Assembly (NCBI GenBank): GCA_900708905.1
Contig: CAADRB010000013.1
Span: forward strand, 2,657,367 to 2,721,366
Direction of reading: 5' to 3'
Source: Hymenolepis diminuta
Taxonomy: Eukaryota > Platyhelminthes > Cestoda > Cyclophyllidea > Hymenolepididae
DNA length: 64,000 nucleotides
The notes under the pieces: model-generated
What the model saw: the letters and a program-made list of their open reading frames with translations, nothing else
Told to the model about the DNA's origin: nothing
The model's database searches: none
Part shown: piece by piece, positions 21,684 to 33,729 of the stretch
Layout of the letters: each line of letters opens with the position of its first letter
Position numbering within the stretch: the stretch's first letter is position 1
Made by a program: the position numbers and the translations under genes

Positions 21684-24600
21684 CTAATTACTTTTCATTG
21701 TATCCAAGAGCCATTCAGTGAAGGCGGCGACTCTTGTAAAGACAGCGGGGTAACTCTCTGGGTATTTGGCATGAATAGCGGAGGTAACACCTGCAAGCAC
21801 CATCATTCCTTCAAAGTCACAGACGAGTGGGCCACCGCTATCACCCTGAAAATTCGAACAATGAGCGTAGTTGTTTGTCGTGTGCACAAATTTAATGTCA
21901 AGTGGAGCACCAGATTAACAAGAATAACTTCTCCTCTTAGTTGCAATTTACCAATATTGAGATAATTTCTAATAACACGGTATCATTTTTTCAAAATTTA
22001 TAATTATATGTAAATTTTAATTTTATTGACATTACAGAGAATTATTTAAAATTTAAGGTAATTTAATAAGCCCAGCTATGTTAATAAACCGGTACTATTG
22101 ATCTATGTTCTGCTTAATAACTCAAAATTTGAGCACTTTTGGATTATGATCACTATAAACGCTAATTGTATTTGAAAAGTAGGGCAACTTACGGAGCCAA
22201 TGCCCTTGCTGCCATTGACATAACCAGCGCAGAACTCCATGGTCTGAGTAAGGTTAATAGGTGAAACGAAGATTTTTTGACAAGCATCATGAGAAATGAT
22301 GGGGAGCTCGACAGCTTTCATGTTCATTTCAGGCATGCAGCCAACACAGGCGCTTCCCCAACCAATAGCAGTACAGGTCTATTTAGGAAACGAAATATTG
22401 ACTGTAGAACTAAGTATACAGGTATTTTTCTTATATGGTTGTACTTAAATGAGCTGGGAGTTTACCATGTTTGCTGGTGGGTAATTTTCACCTACGACAC
22501 CAGGGAATGGAAGCCTCAAAACATCGACGTCCTTCAAACGTCTAAGCTGAATACGCTCCTTCACTTTTAGGAGGGCAATATCGTATTCGAGGTTTGCTAA
22601 AATAAATAATAGGATAATTTATAACTGTTACACATAAATGAAAAAACGTCATCTTAATTATGCTTTGATTTTGATAGTTAAAATTCTTGGAATATTTGAG
22701 CAAATTGCTAAGCAATTCTCTGGAATTTCAACTTCGCAGTCCCTCTGGTTAAAAAATTCGATGGCTTACGTTCTTCATATTTAGGATGGAGGATTATCTT
22801 CTCGAGATGATAGAAGGTTTGAAGTTTCCTCTGTCCATAGAAGAAATTGAAAAGACGGCTGAAGGTTCCTTTGACACGATCGAAGAATGTGGGCTATTAT
22901 TTTAAGGGGGAAACGTGTTAATTTATTTTTAAAATAACTAATGCTTGTTAAATTTCAATATTTTATACGAGTCAGACAGTCAGATATACGTTCGCAACAC
23001 CGGCAATTTGGTGTATCAATTCGTTTAGTTTGAAATCTAATAATGCATTTTGAAAGAAACGTCGACATTTTAAAATCATTTTTGACCAACTGCTTTTTGT
23101 AGAAGACAGAAACGATTTAGATCTGCAAATTACGAAATTTAACAAATTCAGTCTTTTAAAAGGGATTTGATGGTTTTCACTTAAGATATGAAATTTTGTA
23201 TTTCACCAACAGGCGGGTTATTGTGTGACTGCTTTAATTTTTATTTTGCTCTTCATTTCGATTTTAACATTTAAAATAAGGCAATTTGAATTTCAATAAA
23301 ATACCCCTTACCCTAAGTTCTTTTGTTCCCATTCTGACGTGCCATATTTTGGGATCAACGAGTCTGAAACAAAAGTATTAAGTATATAAAATTTTCCAGT
23401 TCGAAGCAAGTTAAATTTAACCTAAAGTGCATTTAAGAACATATTTCTTATTGACCAGAAACAATGACAATTAAGTTATTTACTTCACTCAGTATTAATG
23501 GAAGTACTTAAAATACTTGATCCAGAATTGAGCATTTGCGAAATTCAACATTTGACGTTTACAGTAATGTACAAGTAATTCTTTTCTGGTTTGAACCTAG
23601 TTAACGTGTCGTGATTCGGATAGTTTTCTAAATTCGCACCCGTCAAGTTTGTAAATGTTCTAATTGACGCGTGGTATCTATGTTTACGTCTTGCAGAGTC
23701 AAATTATCTCAAGAATAGGTTCCACTAACAAAACGTATTTCGCAAAAAAAAGTAGGGAATTTTTATATAAACATTATTAATTAAAAATTTAATATTAAAA
23801 TTGACTACCAATAATCGGGTGTAAATCAATATAATTGGATGAGGAAAAAATTGATTTTCTGGTCGGAAAATAATTATAGATCGACATTAATCGATTTATT
23901 ATTGATCTCTCTCTCTCTCTCTCTGAATGAATTTTAAAAATAATTGATTTCTTGTCACCCAACTATTTGGGTTTAGCTTTCCAAGAAAATAATAATAATT
24001 TCTCAAATAGCTTAACCTATGATTTAACCGGTCAATGAAATTTACTGAAGTTTGAAGCTATATCTCCTACAAAATCTTGTGTTATTTATCAGTTGGATTG
24101 GAACTCTTTTTCATGAATGAATACCGAACAAATTAAAAACAATTTAAAAACATAACTTACGGAATTCTCGTGTTGTTCTTGTCATAAGCATAGAGACAAT
24201 GAGAAGCAGTGAGAATCCATCGTGGGCTGATGAGAGTACCACCACAGAAGTGTTCGACACCTCCAACAAGAGAAGCGAATATATCCTTTCTCAATTTGGC
24301 TTGAATGGAAACCATGTAGGGGAAGTTCCTCTGCTTGACATAATCACCACCAATTATACGACGGACCCTCCTCAAGGGCACGTCAGCCTCGGCTAATTTG
24401 GAAAAAGAAATGAGAGGGGTTCAACTAGGAATATGATCCTTTATTGATTAGACGAGGAAGTGAACTGAAAAATCCCAATTCGAATCTAATTTTGTTTATC
24501 GGTTAAAAATCTATGATCTTTGACCTTTTTCGAGCTATAAAAAGACGTGCAGAAGGTAATGGCTAGAAAATGCATGACAATCCAACGGAACTATCTCATC

Positions 24601-25635
24601 ATTACAGTCAGTAAGTTTACATTTCAGAGGAATATGTATGGTGACATTAAAAAACAACAGAGCGGTGCCGGTTAAATGAAGCGTTAACTGAAAATCATGG
24701 ATGTTTCCTCAATAGAAACACCACATAATTAACTCCAACCAAAATAAATATGGCACCCTAATAACGAGCGAATCTGGCATAATTAGATTGTCTTAGTAAC
24801 ATATAAATAAATAGATCTCTATTAAAGATACAAATAGGGAGAAATTAATGAAAATTCTGAACTTTTGACGAAGATTTCTTCATGGCTATCCTCCGTGCCG
24901 AATCGTTTTTATAGCCACACCGACAAATTCGGTATTTGTTTATTTCATCGAGATCAGGTCCATTTGAACTTGGGGGCGTTCGCATTAGCCCCAAGTGTGT
25001 AGACGTCATGCATAAATCACTGTCCATGCGAAGTCATATGAAGCTGATTCATCCAATAGCTGACATTTAGCCTGGGAAGATTAGGTAGCTGACCTTCAGA
25101 CAACCAATTAGAGTTAGATCAATAATATTTTATGAAATCAAATTATTTTGCCAATATAATAATTTATAAGAGTGCATTATTAAAAAAATCAGTGGATAAT
25201 TCATACTGTTTCTAAGTCGATGTTTTGACATTGGCACTATTTAAAGATAAAATAGACGATGCTCAGGAATAAACATTCACAAATTATGTTGATTTATGTG
25301 CAAATGAAAAAGTTTCCATTGGCAAGTTGGATGTTTATGTTTAGACTAAGAGGTACCTCCAGAAATTCAAAATGCTCGATACCAAATTCGATTTAACTTA
25401 AGCTCTTTTTCTCCAGAGTATTCAAGCAGAACATCAAGCATTCTAACCAAAAAATATTAAGTGTGTGCTGCAATTTCTGAGAGTTTGTTTATCTAATTCA
25501 AAAAGTAGACAAATAGAACGAGGTTTGAGGTATTCAATTAAACAAAAGAAGGTACATACCAGTCTCCTCTGGGAGAGAATCAACTCGACTGACCAAGACG
25601 GCCAATGCTAGAAGCCAGAAGATACGATTAGACAT
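21684..25635 (-). CDS. Secreted trypsin-family (S1A) serine protease
   Basis: Seven exons (minus), all in phase: 25560-25635, 24161-24392, 23312-23363, 22770-22893, 22466-22596, 22193-22378, 21684-21845; about 320 residues. Signal peptide MSNRIFWLLALAVLVSRVDS, a short propeptide with Arg-rich activation site (RRVRR), then IIGGDY, the mature N-terminus of chymotrypsin-fold proteases. The triad is complete: TASHC (His57), YDIALLKV (Asp102), GDSGGPLVC (Ser195). CTAIGWG and MEFCAGY are standard landmarks. The S1 pocket is unusual: the usual D-S-C-Q before GDSGG is replaced by G-I-G-S, and the TSWG-x-GC strand is replaced by TSAIHAKYPESYPAVF. Asp189, Cys191 and the partner Cys220 are all gone, so specificity is unlikely to be trypsin-like. 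An insert after HCLYAY (exons 3-4, Arg/Phe-rich) lengthens the 70s loop. It is probably released to the gut lumen or tegument surface (inference). Confidence 0.93.
23906..23924. repeat. (CT)n microsatellite
   Basis: Nine or more CT dinucleotide units within an intron of the protease gene. Confidence 0.95.
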
Positions 25636-25672
25636 CCTCGGTTATTAATGACTGCCCACTGCTAGAAGGCTA

Positions 25673-25680
25673 CTTTTATA
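25673..25680 (-). promoter_or_regulatory. TATA box of the serine protease gene
   Basis: TATAAAAG on the minus strand, 37 bases upstream of the ATG at 25635. The spacing implies a very short 5' UTR. The position and consensus fit make it the best core-promoter candidate in the window. Confidence 0.65.
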
Positions 25681-25689
25681 GGCTAATCG

Positions 25690-28600
25690 AGTACATCGGC
25701 TAACCAATCAGAATTTGGACAGCACATTCACAAACGCACCAGCTACGCACTTCATCTGCGCATGTACTCGTTGTACTGTAACGACATTGTGGTAATTAGA
25801 AATCGATTTTATTTCATCGAACAAACGCATATGATGTTAGGAGACAGGAATTTCGAGAATCTGTGACTACTTATTTTCATTTATGGAATTAATTGTTTGC
25901 AAGTTATTTTAACAAGCAGAGGGGTCTATTTCCGATTACTGAAAATCCGTTAGCTTGTTGAAATTAATCTTATTTGCGTTTTGGATCGCTTACATTACGA
26001 GTAGTTACGTCATCATATTCCTTTATTCCAAAATAATCGAATTTCAACTTCTAAGTCCATTCAATCAAAATGATCCCTCAGGGATATAAACCGGCCAGCA
26101 AGAAGAAGGAATGTTAATATTGCATTTAACCCAGAAGATTTTTCTCTAGAAAAGTTGTGATTCTACTTAAATTTGAGTAATTTTTATTCGTTCAAAAGCC
26201 ATCGACTTAACAACGGACGAAAGTCAATTCATTCTGACCTTAATTTACCAAGAAACTTATTTAATAAAGTAATTACTATGAGCGTTTGGACATGCACTAA
26301 TGCAGAAAGTTCCTGAAATTGTAAAAGTGTTTTGAGAAAGACCCGTAAAATAAGAGGGGACTTGAAAGTTTGATTCATAGAAAACTTTAAATTTTCACTT
26401 AAAAGGAAATGCATAATAATTATAATATAAGATACATAATTCCAAGCGAGAGAAAGTCTGCCTCTCCAGCCTTGTTTTAGAAAAGTTAGGAAAGTGGTCA
26501 AATTCGATTTTTCTTCTATTACATATACAGTTTTCATATCTTTTTTGAAGAGCCATTTCGTCACTGGTTTTATGATCCATTTTTTTATTGTCTGCTTATC
26601 TCAGTTCAAAATTAGCTCTCAACAAATGTCACCCATACATTTTGGATCATGTAATTATGTGCCTCCATAGTATGTGCACGATTACTCATTGGTCTATCCA
26701 TCATGATTTTCACATGGTGACTCACAGAGGACACGAAACCAGACAACTTTGAGCGACCTCCATTTTGTCTGTTTCACAAAATCGGAATTGCCTCTGTTCA
26801 GCACTAAAGATTTTCCGTACATTTAATGATCCAACTTTGACTGGGAAGACACAATTCAATTCAAATTTAAATTGTGAGCATATCATAGAAATTATAATTT
26901 GCTATCAGAGTTTGTGCAGATAAAATATTTGTTTTTCGATTTGATTCATTGGCTTATTTCTGATAACTTTGTTGAAAAGTGAATGTCTTCAGGAGAACGA
27001 ACTGTAATCTTTGTTTATTTTACCTCAAATAGCGACTAGACAGCGTTTGATGGGTTTGTCAAAAGTGCAACCAGCAAAAGTCTAATCAAATCAGCGGCAT
27101 TCATAATCTAGAGAGATATCCCGCAAATAGCATTTACCCTACGATATTTTAATATTGAGATCTGAAGTTGATTTCATACAAGAGACAGCAACTTTTTCAT
27201 TAAGATAAAAACAGCCATAACATTAGAAATTTATTCCATCCTAGAAAAATCACTTAATTTACACAGCATATTCCAAAATCACTCACACCTAATCCTTCCA
27301 CAAAAAAAAAGTTAAGAGGAATTAAACCTGGGTGAACTTCAGTGAGCTTTGACAAGTTAAAGTCATGTTAATTAGTATCTTGGCCAATATTGGAAAAATT
27401 ACATTCAAATGATCTGACAAACCATTCCATTTAATCAGCGATATGCTCTGGTTACCGTGGATGATTTCACTCAGGAGCTTTGAAATGAGCACCTTGAAAC
27501 ATTAGAATATGAAGTAGCAAGTGTATCCAAAAGTGAAAGAAGTGTGAAATTTGATCCTGGGGTCACAGAGAATGAGATTTGATTTTCATTCCCAACATAT
27601 CATCCAATATTGGACTGGTTCAGGTTCACGAGTAAAATTACAATTTTAAGCGACATCTAGGGTAATAATAATACGACAATCTCTCTTTACATTTTTATAA
27701 CTTCTTAGTTGCCCCGTTATCAAGGCCACAACTACTCAGGCTCAAAGAAGAGACAGAGAGGAAACTTCAACTCGAACGGCGGTTTCTATTAGTAAATTAA
27801 ATTTACTTTTATAGGCCTGAATAGGCGATAAACGATTGGTTGTCTGATTAGCCAATAATTGCAGCGACGGCTTCTCCATAGGCGGGCCTACACATCAAGT
27901 GTGAGCGTGGGTCTCCGATAATCGATAATCCAGTGTATGAGAGCTGAAGCTTGTGAGTTTCTCTCGAGGTCAACAAAGTATTCGATCTGGCTTCCAAAAA
28001 TTATTAGAAACTAACTATTTGTTATCAAATTTGAGAACATGGACCAAACTCTAACAGATTTTTTTAATTCTGCACAAGTGGTCGACGTTTGAATATAATA
28101 TAATGCTAAATCATTAAGACTCAGGTCTAGCTCAATCAAGGCAAATACACTTTAAGCTGAACCCAAGGAATTTTTTATTATTGGATGAAAATACAGTATT
28201 CAGTCGGACAATTAGAATTAATGAAAGAATTGCATTAATACGTTATTATTGGTACTGTGAAAGGGACTGAACTCTGCCCAATTAATCGCATGTCATTAAT
28301 AAAATGCTTAATTTCAGCGCCTTTGATCTAACTTACAAAAATATCAGAAGTTAAAGATCAAATATCTAGTTATTAATGAAGAGACTTTACGGTAAGTTGT
28401 CCAAGTATTCTAACATGTTAATCCTAATTGCAGAGAAGTTAGCCAGGATTATATGTCTAAAAGAAATTGATGCCCGATAAATCCTCTTGGAGAACATATT
28501 AATTATTACGGATTTAGTTTTACCAAATTCATGCGCTCCGTGTCCGTATCCAAATTTTAGCGGCAACCTCTCCTTTAAGGGTTGTAAACATAACGTTTCA

Positions 28601-30100
28601 GGGTTTTTTCATATCTAAATTATCTGCAATATCCCATTTTAATACGCCCTGATTGAAAATTGAAATAACTCGAATCAGTATTATCAAGTGGGTCAGATTG
28701 GTGTGTAACTGTTATAAGAGGGTCTAAACTAGTCTGTCTACTATTGAAATATGAATGAAGATGCTAATCAGTACCGCATGCAATAAGTTGATTAAAATAT
28801 ATCACCCTCTGAAGATCTCCGAGCGTGCCGGAGAATGTGCCAAGATATTGGAAGATCGGAAAATGAGTTATTTGAGTGCAAAAACAGTGAGGGATCACAC
28901 CGATGCAAAACCGATGAGAAGTGTAATAAATAACTCTAGACTTTAGTTTATATGACGAAGTCTGAGGCGATTTGCAAAAGTCTGTCAGCTTAAAGAAATA
29001 CGACAGACTGTAAGAAAAATTGGCCATGCAGTCAATCTTTTACACTTTGCTACCGGATGTTTGCAATCTTTATATCCTCCCTGCTCTGCGGAATGTAATA
29101 TGAAACGATAATGGACATTTCTAAAAATAACTGTATGAAAACTGTATGTATTCAAAATAAAATATTGTAGTAAAGAAATCAAATCAAAAGATGAGAACAT
29201 CGAAGTACCAGGTAATAAGTGAGCTTCGTAGACTTCTCAAATCAATTGAAAACTAGACTTCTTTTTGCCCAAATCGTATCCCTGATACGAAGAATTCATA
29301 AATAGACTTATTATAAATACAATTGGAATTTCTAATAAAACTTTATCATTTTCCTCTTTCTAGATTAAACAAATGCGTAATTGCTTATCAGGGAATCAGA
29401 CCATTGTTCAAATATTAAGGACACGAATTTTGCACTCCGTTTATCGAATGTGCACAATTACGTTACAGCAAAAATGTTTGCTTATTTAATCAGATGATGT
29501 TATTGTCTGCCGAATTAAATGTATTCATTTCTGAGTGCGCTAGACCACATCTATTGACTGTTCAAATTTAGTAGCCAGAAAGGGATGAACCAGTAAGAAT
29601 TGTTCAACCGTACAAAAGTGAAGACACTTAACCACGCGCTTCCCACACTACGCCAGTCAAGTCATTACGCAGTCTTGACAACAAATATCACCCACACATG
29701 CTTTATCCGCCTGATGTAGTCTTTATCTAAATGGACTTATTTGTACTGCATTCTAGACAAATTAATATTTATTAAAAGTGCATGCTTGTAGTATTGCCGT
29801 CCCCAGATAAGCAAGATTTGAACACACCTACCCACGTACATCGTGAAAAACACATGATGGACACTGCATATACAGAACAGCCGACTTCATGAACTTATTC
29901 AATCCCTAATAAAAATATATGACAATATAGTAATAATAATTTCCATGCCTATTTAGGAAAGCATCTTTCGAGGCTCATCTTAAGCAATAACTTCAGAGAA
30001 CTAGTCAACTTCTAGAAAGCCATAACAGTGAAGAAACATGACAAATTTACATGATAAAAGATACTATTTACAAATATGTATATATCCACAGATAACTCAT
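25690..30100. other. 4.4-kb intergenic spacer
   Basis: AT-rich, between the divergent protease start and the HAUS3-like stop. Short open frames (for example 26229-26564 minus and 28755-28946 plus) lack recognisable domains, splice partners or coding character. A more GC-balanced block at about 27720-27960 looks different from its surroundings but carries no motif I can name. Confidence 0.45.
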
Positions 30101-32722
30101 TTACAAAACCTCAGAATTTAATTCAAAGGTGAGTTCAAGTTTCCCTAGAGACGCGGACGCATTGTCAAGCTCCCTTCGCACTTGAAGAAGGCGTTCAACA
30201 AGACGATGTGGAATGACTCCGGAGAAAGATCCCAGCGCATTCCAGTAAATGCAGGGAGATTCTGAAGTGTCATTGTGTTGCTGTTGGCCCTCGCTGCTGT
30301 CTGAACATTCTAACCATTGTAGAGCCTTTGCGAGCATAAGTGATCTAAATTAAAAAATAATTTGTTTAGCCATTCCACTCACTGTGTGGACAGGTGAGTA
30401 TCGAATCAGTGAACTTTGACTTAGCATGTTAAACGATGGACAACTGGTTCTTAAGAATCGAGTATTTGCACATTTGAAATCAAAATACAAAAATAAAAAA
30501 CCTGAAATTCGAGAGCCCGACGTGATAAAATGGATATAAAAGCCCTTTTACTTATTTCTCATGACGGGGCAAAAAAGCATTACAACAAATCACTATGGGG
30601 AACATCAGAGGGCATAGGAAGTATAAATTCATGAGCATGTAAACTTTTAAGAGAGAACTTTGGAACCGCATAATTGAGAGTCGGGAAATCACTTCATTTT
30701 AGGTCCAGAATCATTAGGTCCACCGCTTTTTCAAGTTTAAGCTCCATCAGACTTACCATTTCTTTTAAGCAGGTACAATTCCGAAAAGCACAATCTAAGC
30801 AAGGAACTGGCTTGTAAATTAAAAAGGAAGCACATAATGTCCGAGGAAGAAAAGACGTCATTTTCAAAGGAAATAAAATTTTCACGTATCTAGTTTAACC
30901 TAGATTTGTGAAACCGATAACCGATGTTCATACATAATTGATGTTAATAAATAAAAATCTCAAAATTGGAACCAAAATTTAGAACCTCCACAACGTAGGT
31001 AAAGTAAACTATCGAAAACAATAACAAATAAAAGTGCTTAAAAAGGCAAATAATATTGTCCAATCATTAGTTATGTAAGGGTTTAAGGCTTAGTGAAGTA
31101 AGGCCAAACGCAATATATTTTCAGAGATAACTAAGGAGCCCAAGTTTCAAATTTTAAAATGAACAACGAAAAATCACGCAGAGTTGACCATCCCATTGAC
31201 TTGATGACTATATTTCACTAGGCCGGAAAGCATTTAGTAGAAACTTATTCAAGTTTTTAACAAAATAATTGAACAGAACTTACATTTCATGCGCGACAAG
31301 TCCAAATTCCTTCATAGTAGAAAGGGAAGCAGCATTTTTGGCTTCCAGAGATGCTATCTTTTCTTCAAAGTTCTTCAACAAAGTCTCATTTGAAACTGTC
31401 TCTGGACTGTCAGAATAATCAGATGGATCTAAGTGAATTAAGAGAGAAGGATAGATTAAATCAACCTATTGTGAAGCAAGTATTTAACAAATGACTTACC
31501 TAATAGAAGACTAATTAAAAGTTCCCTTAGTTCGGAGTCGATAACGTTGGGATAAGCTTTATTTTGAGGGGAATTTTTGGAGTTTTGAAATCGGGAATTA
31601 ATCTATTAAAAGTTTAAAAATCTCTCTATATTATGTAAGTACAATATTTTCAAGAAAACAAATGGATGTTTTGATGCATGGCTGCAAATATTTACCTCTA
31701 CGCAGTTTAAATAAAAGATATGCTTATATAACGTATATGCAAATATAAATCAAACTCACGTCAATCGAAATTTCAAAATACTTTTTGAGGGCTGCATAGA
31801 TATTATCAATACACTGAGTCATTTCAAGAAGAGCGCTGTCTTCCAAAGCCATGATATCACCAAAGATTTCCAACTTCAAACAAGTTAGCTGAGCTTCTTG
31901 AATTTTCTGAATGGAAAGTCAAATGATTGAAGAGCTTGCATACCTGATCTTGACAACCAATGTAAGCTGCCTGTCGAGCTTTCCGCCGTTCAAATTTTGC
32001 TCGACTGGTTTCCAAATGATCGCTGCATGCAAGAACTTTTATGGATTTTAAACAATCCTTCATTAGTTGATTACATTCGGTCACTAGACTGTTGATATCT
32101 TTATGGTTGCACAATTGCTCATCTTTGACTGTAGGAGAATCTTCTAAGCATCTGGTAAGAAAATCAATCTCTGCTTTCAATCTGGCCTCCTCACACTCAA
32201 GCTGCAAGGCAAGTGAATCGGATAACCTTTTAGCACTTGCCAGACGAGCGAATTCAGACTTTATGGCCGCCTTACTTTCATTAATGGATGAGGCGAAAAA
32301 ACTTGATGAGGTTGTATTATTACAAACATCAGACCTCTAAATCGAAAGATAAAAGAACTAAACCCACGACATTCTACTTACAGACTGTTCAGGACCATGA
32401 CTATTGCGAATACCAAATGCACTACCGCTGTGAAAATAATCATCACAAAATTGTGCACAGAGGAATTTGTCGCCACTATTTTTGTTTTCAGTTGATTTAT
32501 TTGATCCTGAATTGTCTGAAAATTGTTTGATAAAATTCTCGCAAATAAGCACATTTACACCAATCTAAAAGGTTTGTCAACAACATAAACCTTAACCTTT
32601 TTTTCTATTAGACTGCATTTTTCAACATTTTCTTGTATTTGTTTGGAAAATAACTTTTCCAGAACCTGTTCAACATTTTTAGCCGCTAAGGTAGAATTCA
32701 TCAGAAACGATTCTTGAAGACG
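30101..32722 (-). CDS. HAUS3: HAUS augmin-like complex subunit 3-like coiled-coil protein (5' end open)
   Basis: Augmin recruits gamma-tubulin to spindle microtubules to nucleate new branches. Exons (minus), all in phase: 32591-32722, 32382-32537, 31944-32336, 31760-31906, 31500-31602, 31284-31428, 30101-30344; about 440 residues, mostly heptad-like helix. Agreement with recalled HAUS3 runs in order: IEKKVKNFIKQF; EFARLASAKRLSDSL (HAUS3 has E-x-ARL); ECNQLMKD; KFERRKARQAAYIGCQDQK, matching a Lys/Arg-Tyr/Phe-rich coiled-coil; and YPNVIDSELRELLISLL, like the I-D-x-x-x-x-x-x-L-x-x-L end of the second coil. The first Met in frame is 32701, but the frame is open back to an acceptor-like AG at 32723, so the 5' exons (the HAUS3 N-terminal domain, about 150 residues) are probably upstream and unseen. 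It may be another coiled-coil cytoskeletal protein. Confidence 0.5.
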
Positions 32723-33729
32723 CTACCAACCATCAATGCGATAAAACGAATGTGGATGGGCTATTTATAAATACCATTAAAAGGAAGTTGTAAGTTAAAT
32801 AATCAAAGTGAATATTTAAAATATTATAACTTTTATCTTAATGGCAAGTGCTTTGGGAATTAGATTAATATAAAAATGTGTTCTTAAGATATTTGTCCTT
32901 GCATTTTGCAATATCATTATGTAGTATTGATCTCCGTTTGACCGCGTTGTTTTTAAATTGAGCTCTTTTTGAGTATTTATAAGGTTGACTGCCCTAGTGA
33001 TTGCGTTATAAGCTCAATCAAATTCGTTATGCTGGCATAGTTTTAAGTGGAAACAAACTCAATATATTTGAGCATATAGAACGGGGTGTTATACAATTAA
33101 ATTAAATGACACACATAGTCATAATGGCCTTTGTAGTGCTCATAGTGAAGATCATTGTTGTTCATTTAGCACACCTAAATCTAGACGAGATTACTTCCAT
33201 TCGTTTATGGTAAGCATTATATTTAATAATGATCCATAGTCAAATACAATTATTATAAAGGTGACATTCTTCTAGTAAATATTGAGTTTCAATATCTAAA
33301 GTACGTAATAAATCGTTTGCTTTCAGATTTGACAGTGATGTATAAAATTAATATTTTATATGCATTGGGACATATCATTTGAATTCTGAAATAAACTGAC
33401 CGATGTTTTTAAATACCAAGATATACTCGAAAATTTGTGTTCAATACATCCTTGAGATACGATTGGTTGACATAAAGTATTCGCAAAAATAGCCTTTATC
33501 TGTTACCGGTTTATTTGCACGCGCTTCTCATAACCTCAGGTTTCTCGTTTGTGGAGTCGCTCTCTATGGACACAGTTTATGGGGATCTTAGGGAATGTCC
33601 ACATTTACCACTAAGCTTTCTCAGAAAATAATTTGCAATTTGAACTGTGTCCTATTTGCCCCAAAGAGCCAATTTTATTGTCTTTTTGACTCATTTGTAT
33701 TCAATAAACCATTTATTTATTATTTCGTA
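32723..33729. other. Spacer between divergent genes
   Basis: About 1 kb between the HAUS3-like 5' end (minus) and the phosphatase start (plus). It may hide 5' exons of both. One candidate exon at 33106-33209 is listed separately. Confidence 0.4.
33106..33209 (+). other. Possible signal-peptide-like first exon
   Basis: ATG followed by a strongly hydrophobic run (IVIMAFVVLIVKIIVVHLAH) and then an excellent donor (TG|GTAAGC) at 33210. It could be a first exon of an unlisted gene or a chance open frame. No downstream partner exon was identified, and the phosphatase has its own start at 33730. Confidence 0.2.

Noticed and set aside
28755..28946. Short plus frame (63 codons) at 28.8 kb
   Set aside because: No recognised domain or splice partner; a minus frame of similar length overlaps it, as expected by chance.
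32358..32552. Alternative frame of HAUS3-like exon 2 giving a transmembrane helix (VMIIFTAVVHLVFAIVMV)
   Set aside because: It appears only with a different acceptor and runs into a stop; the chosen frame joins both neighbouring exons in phase and matches the coiled-coil family.
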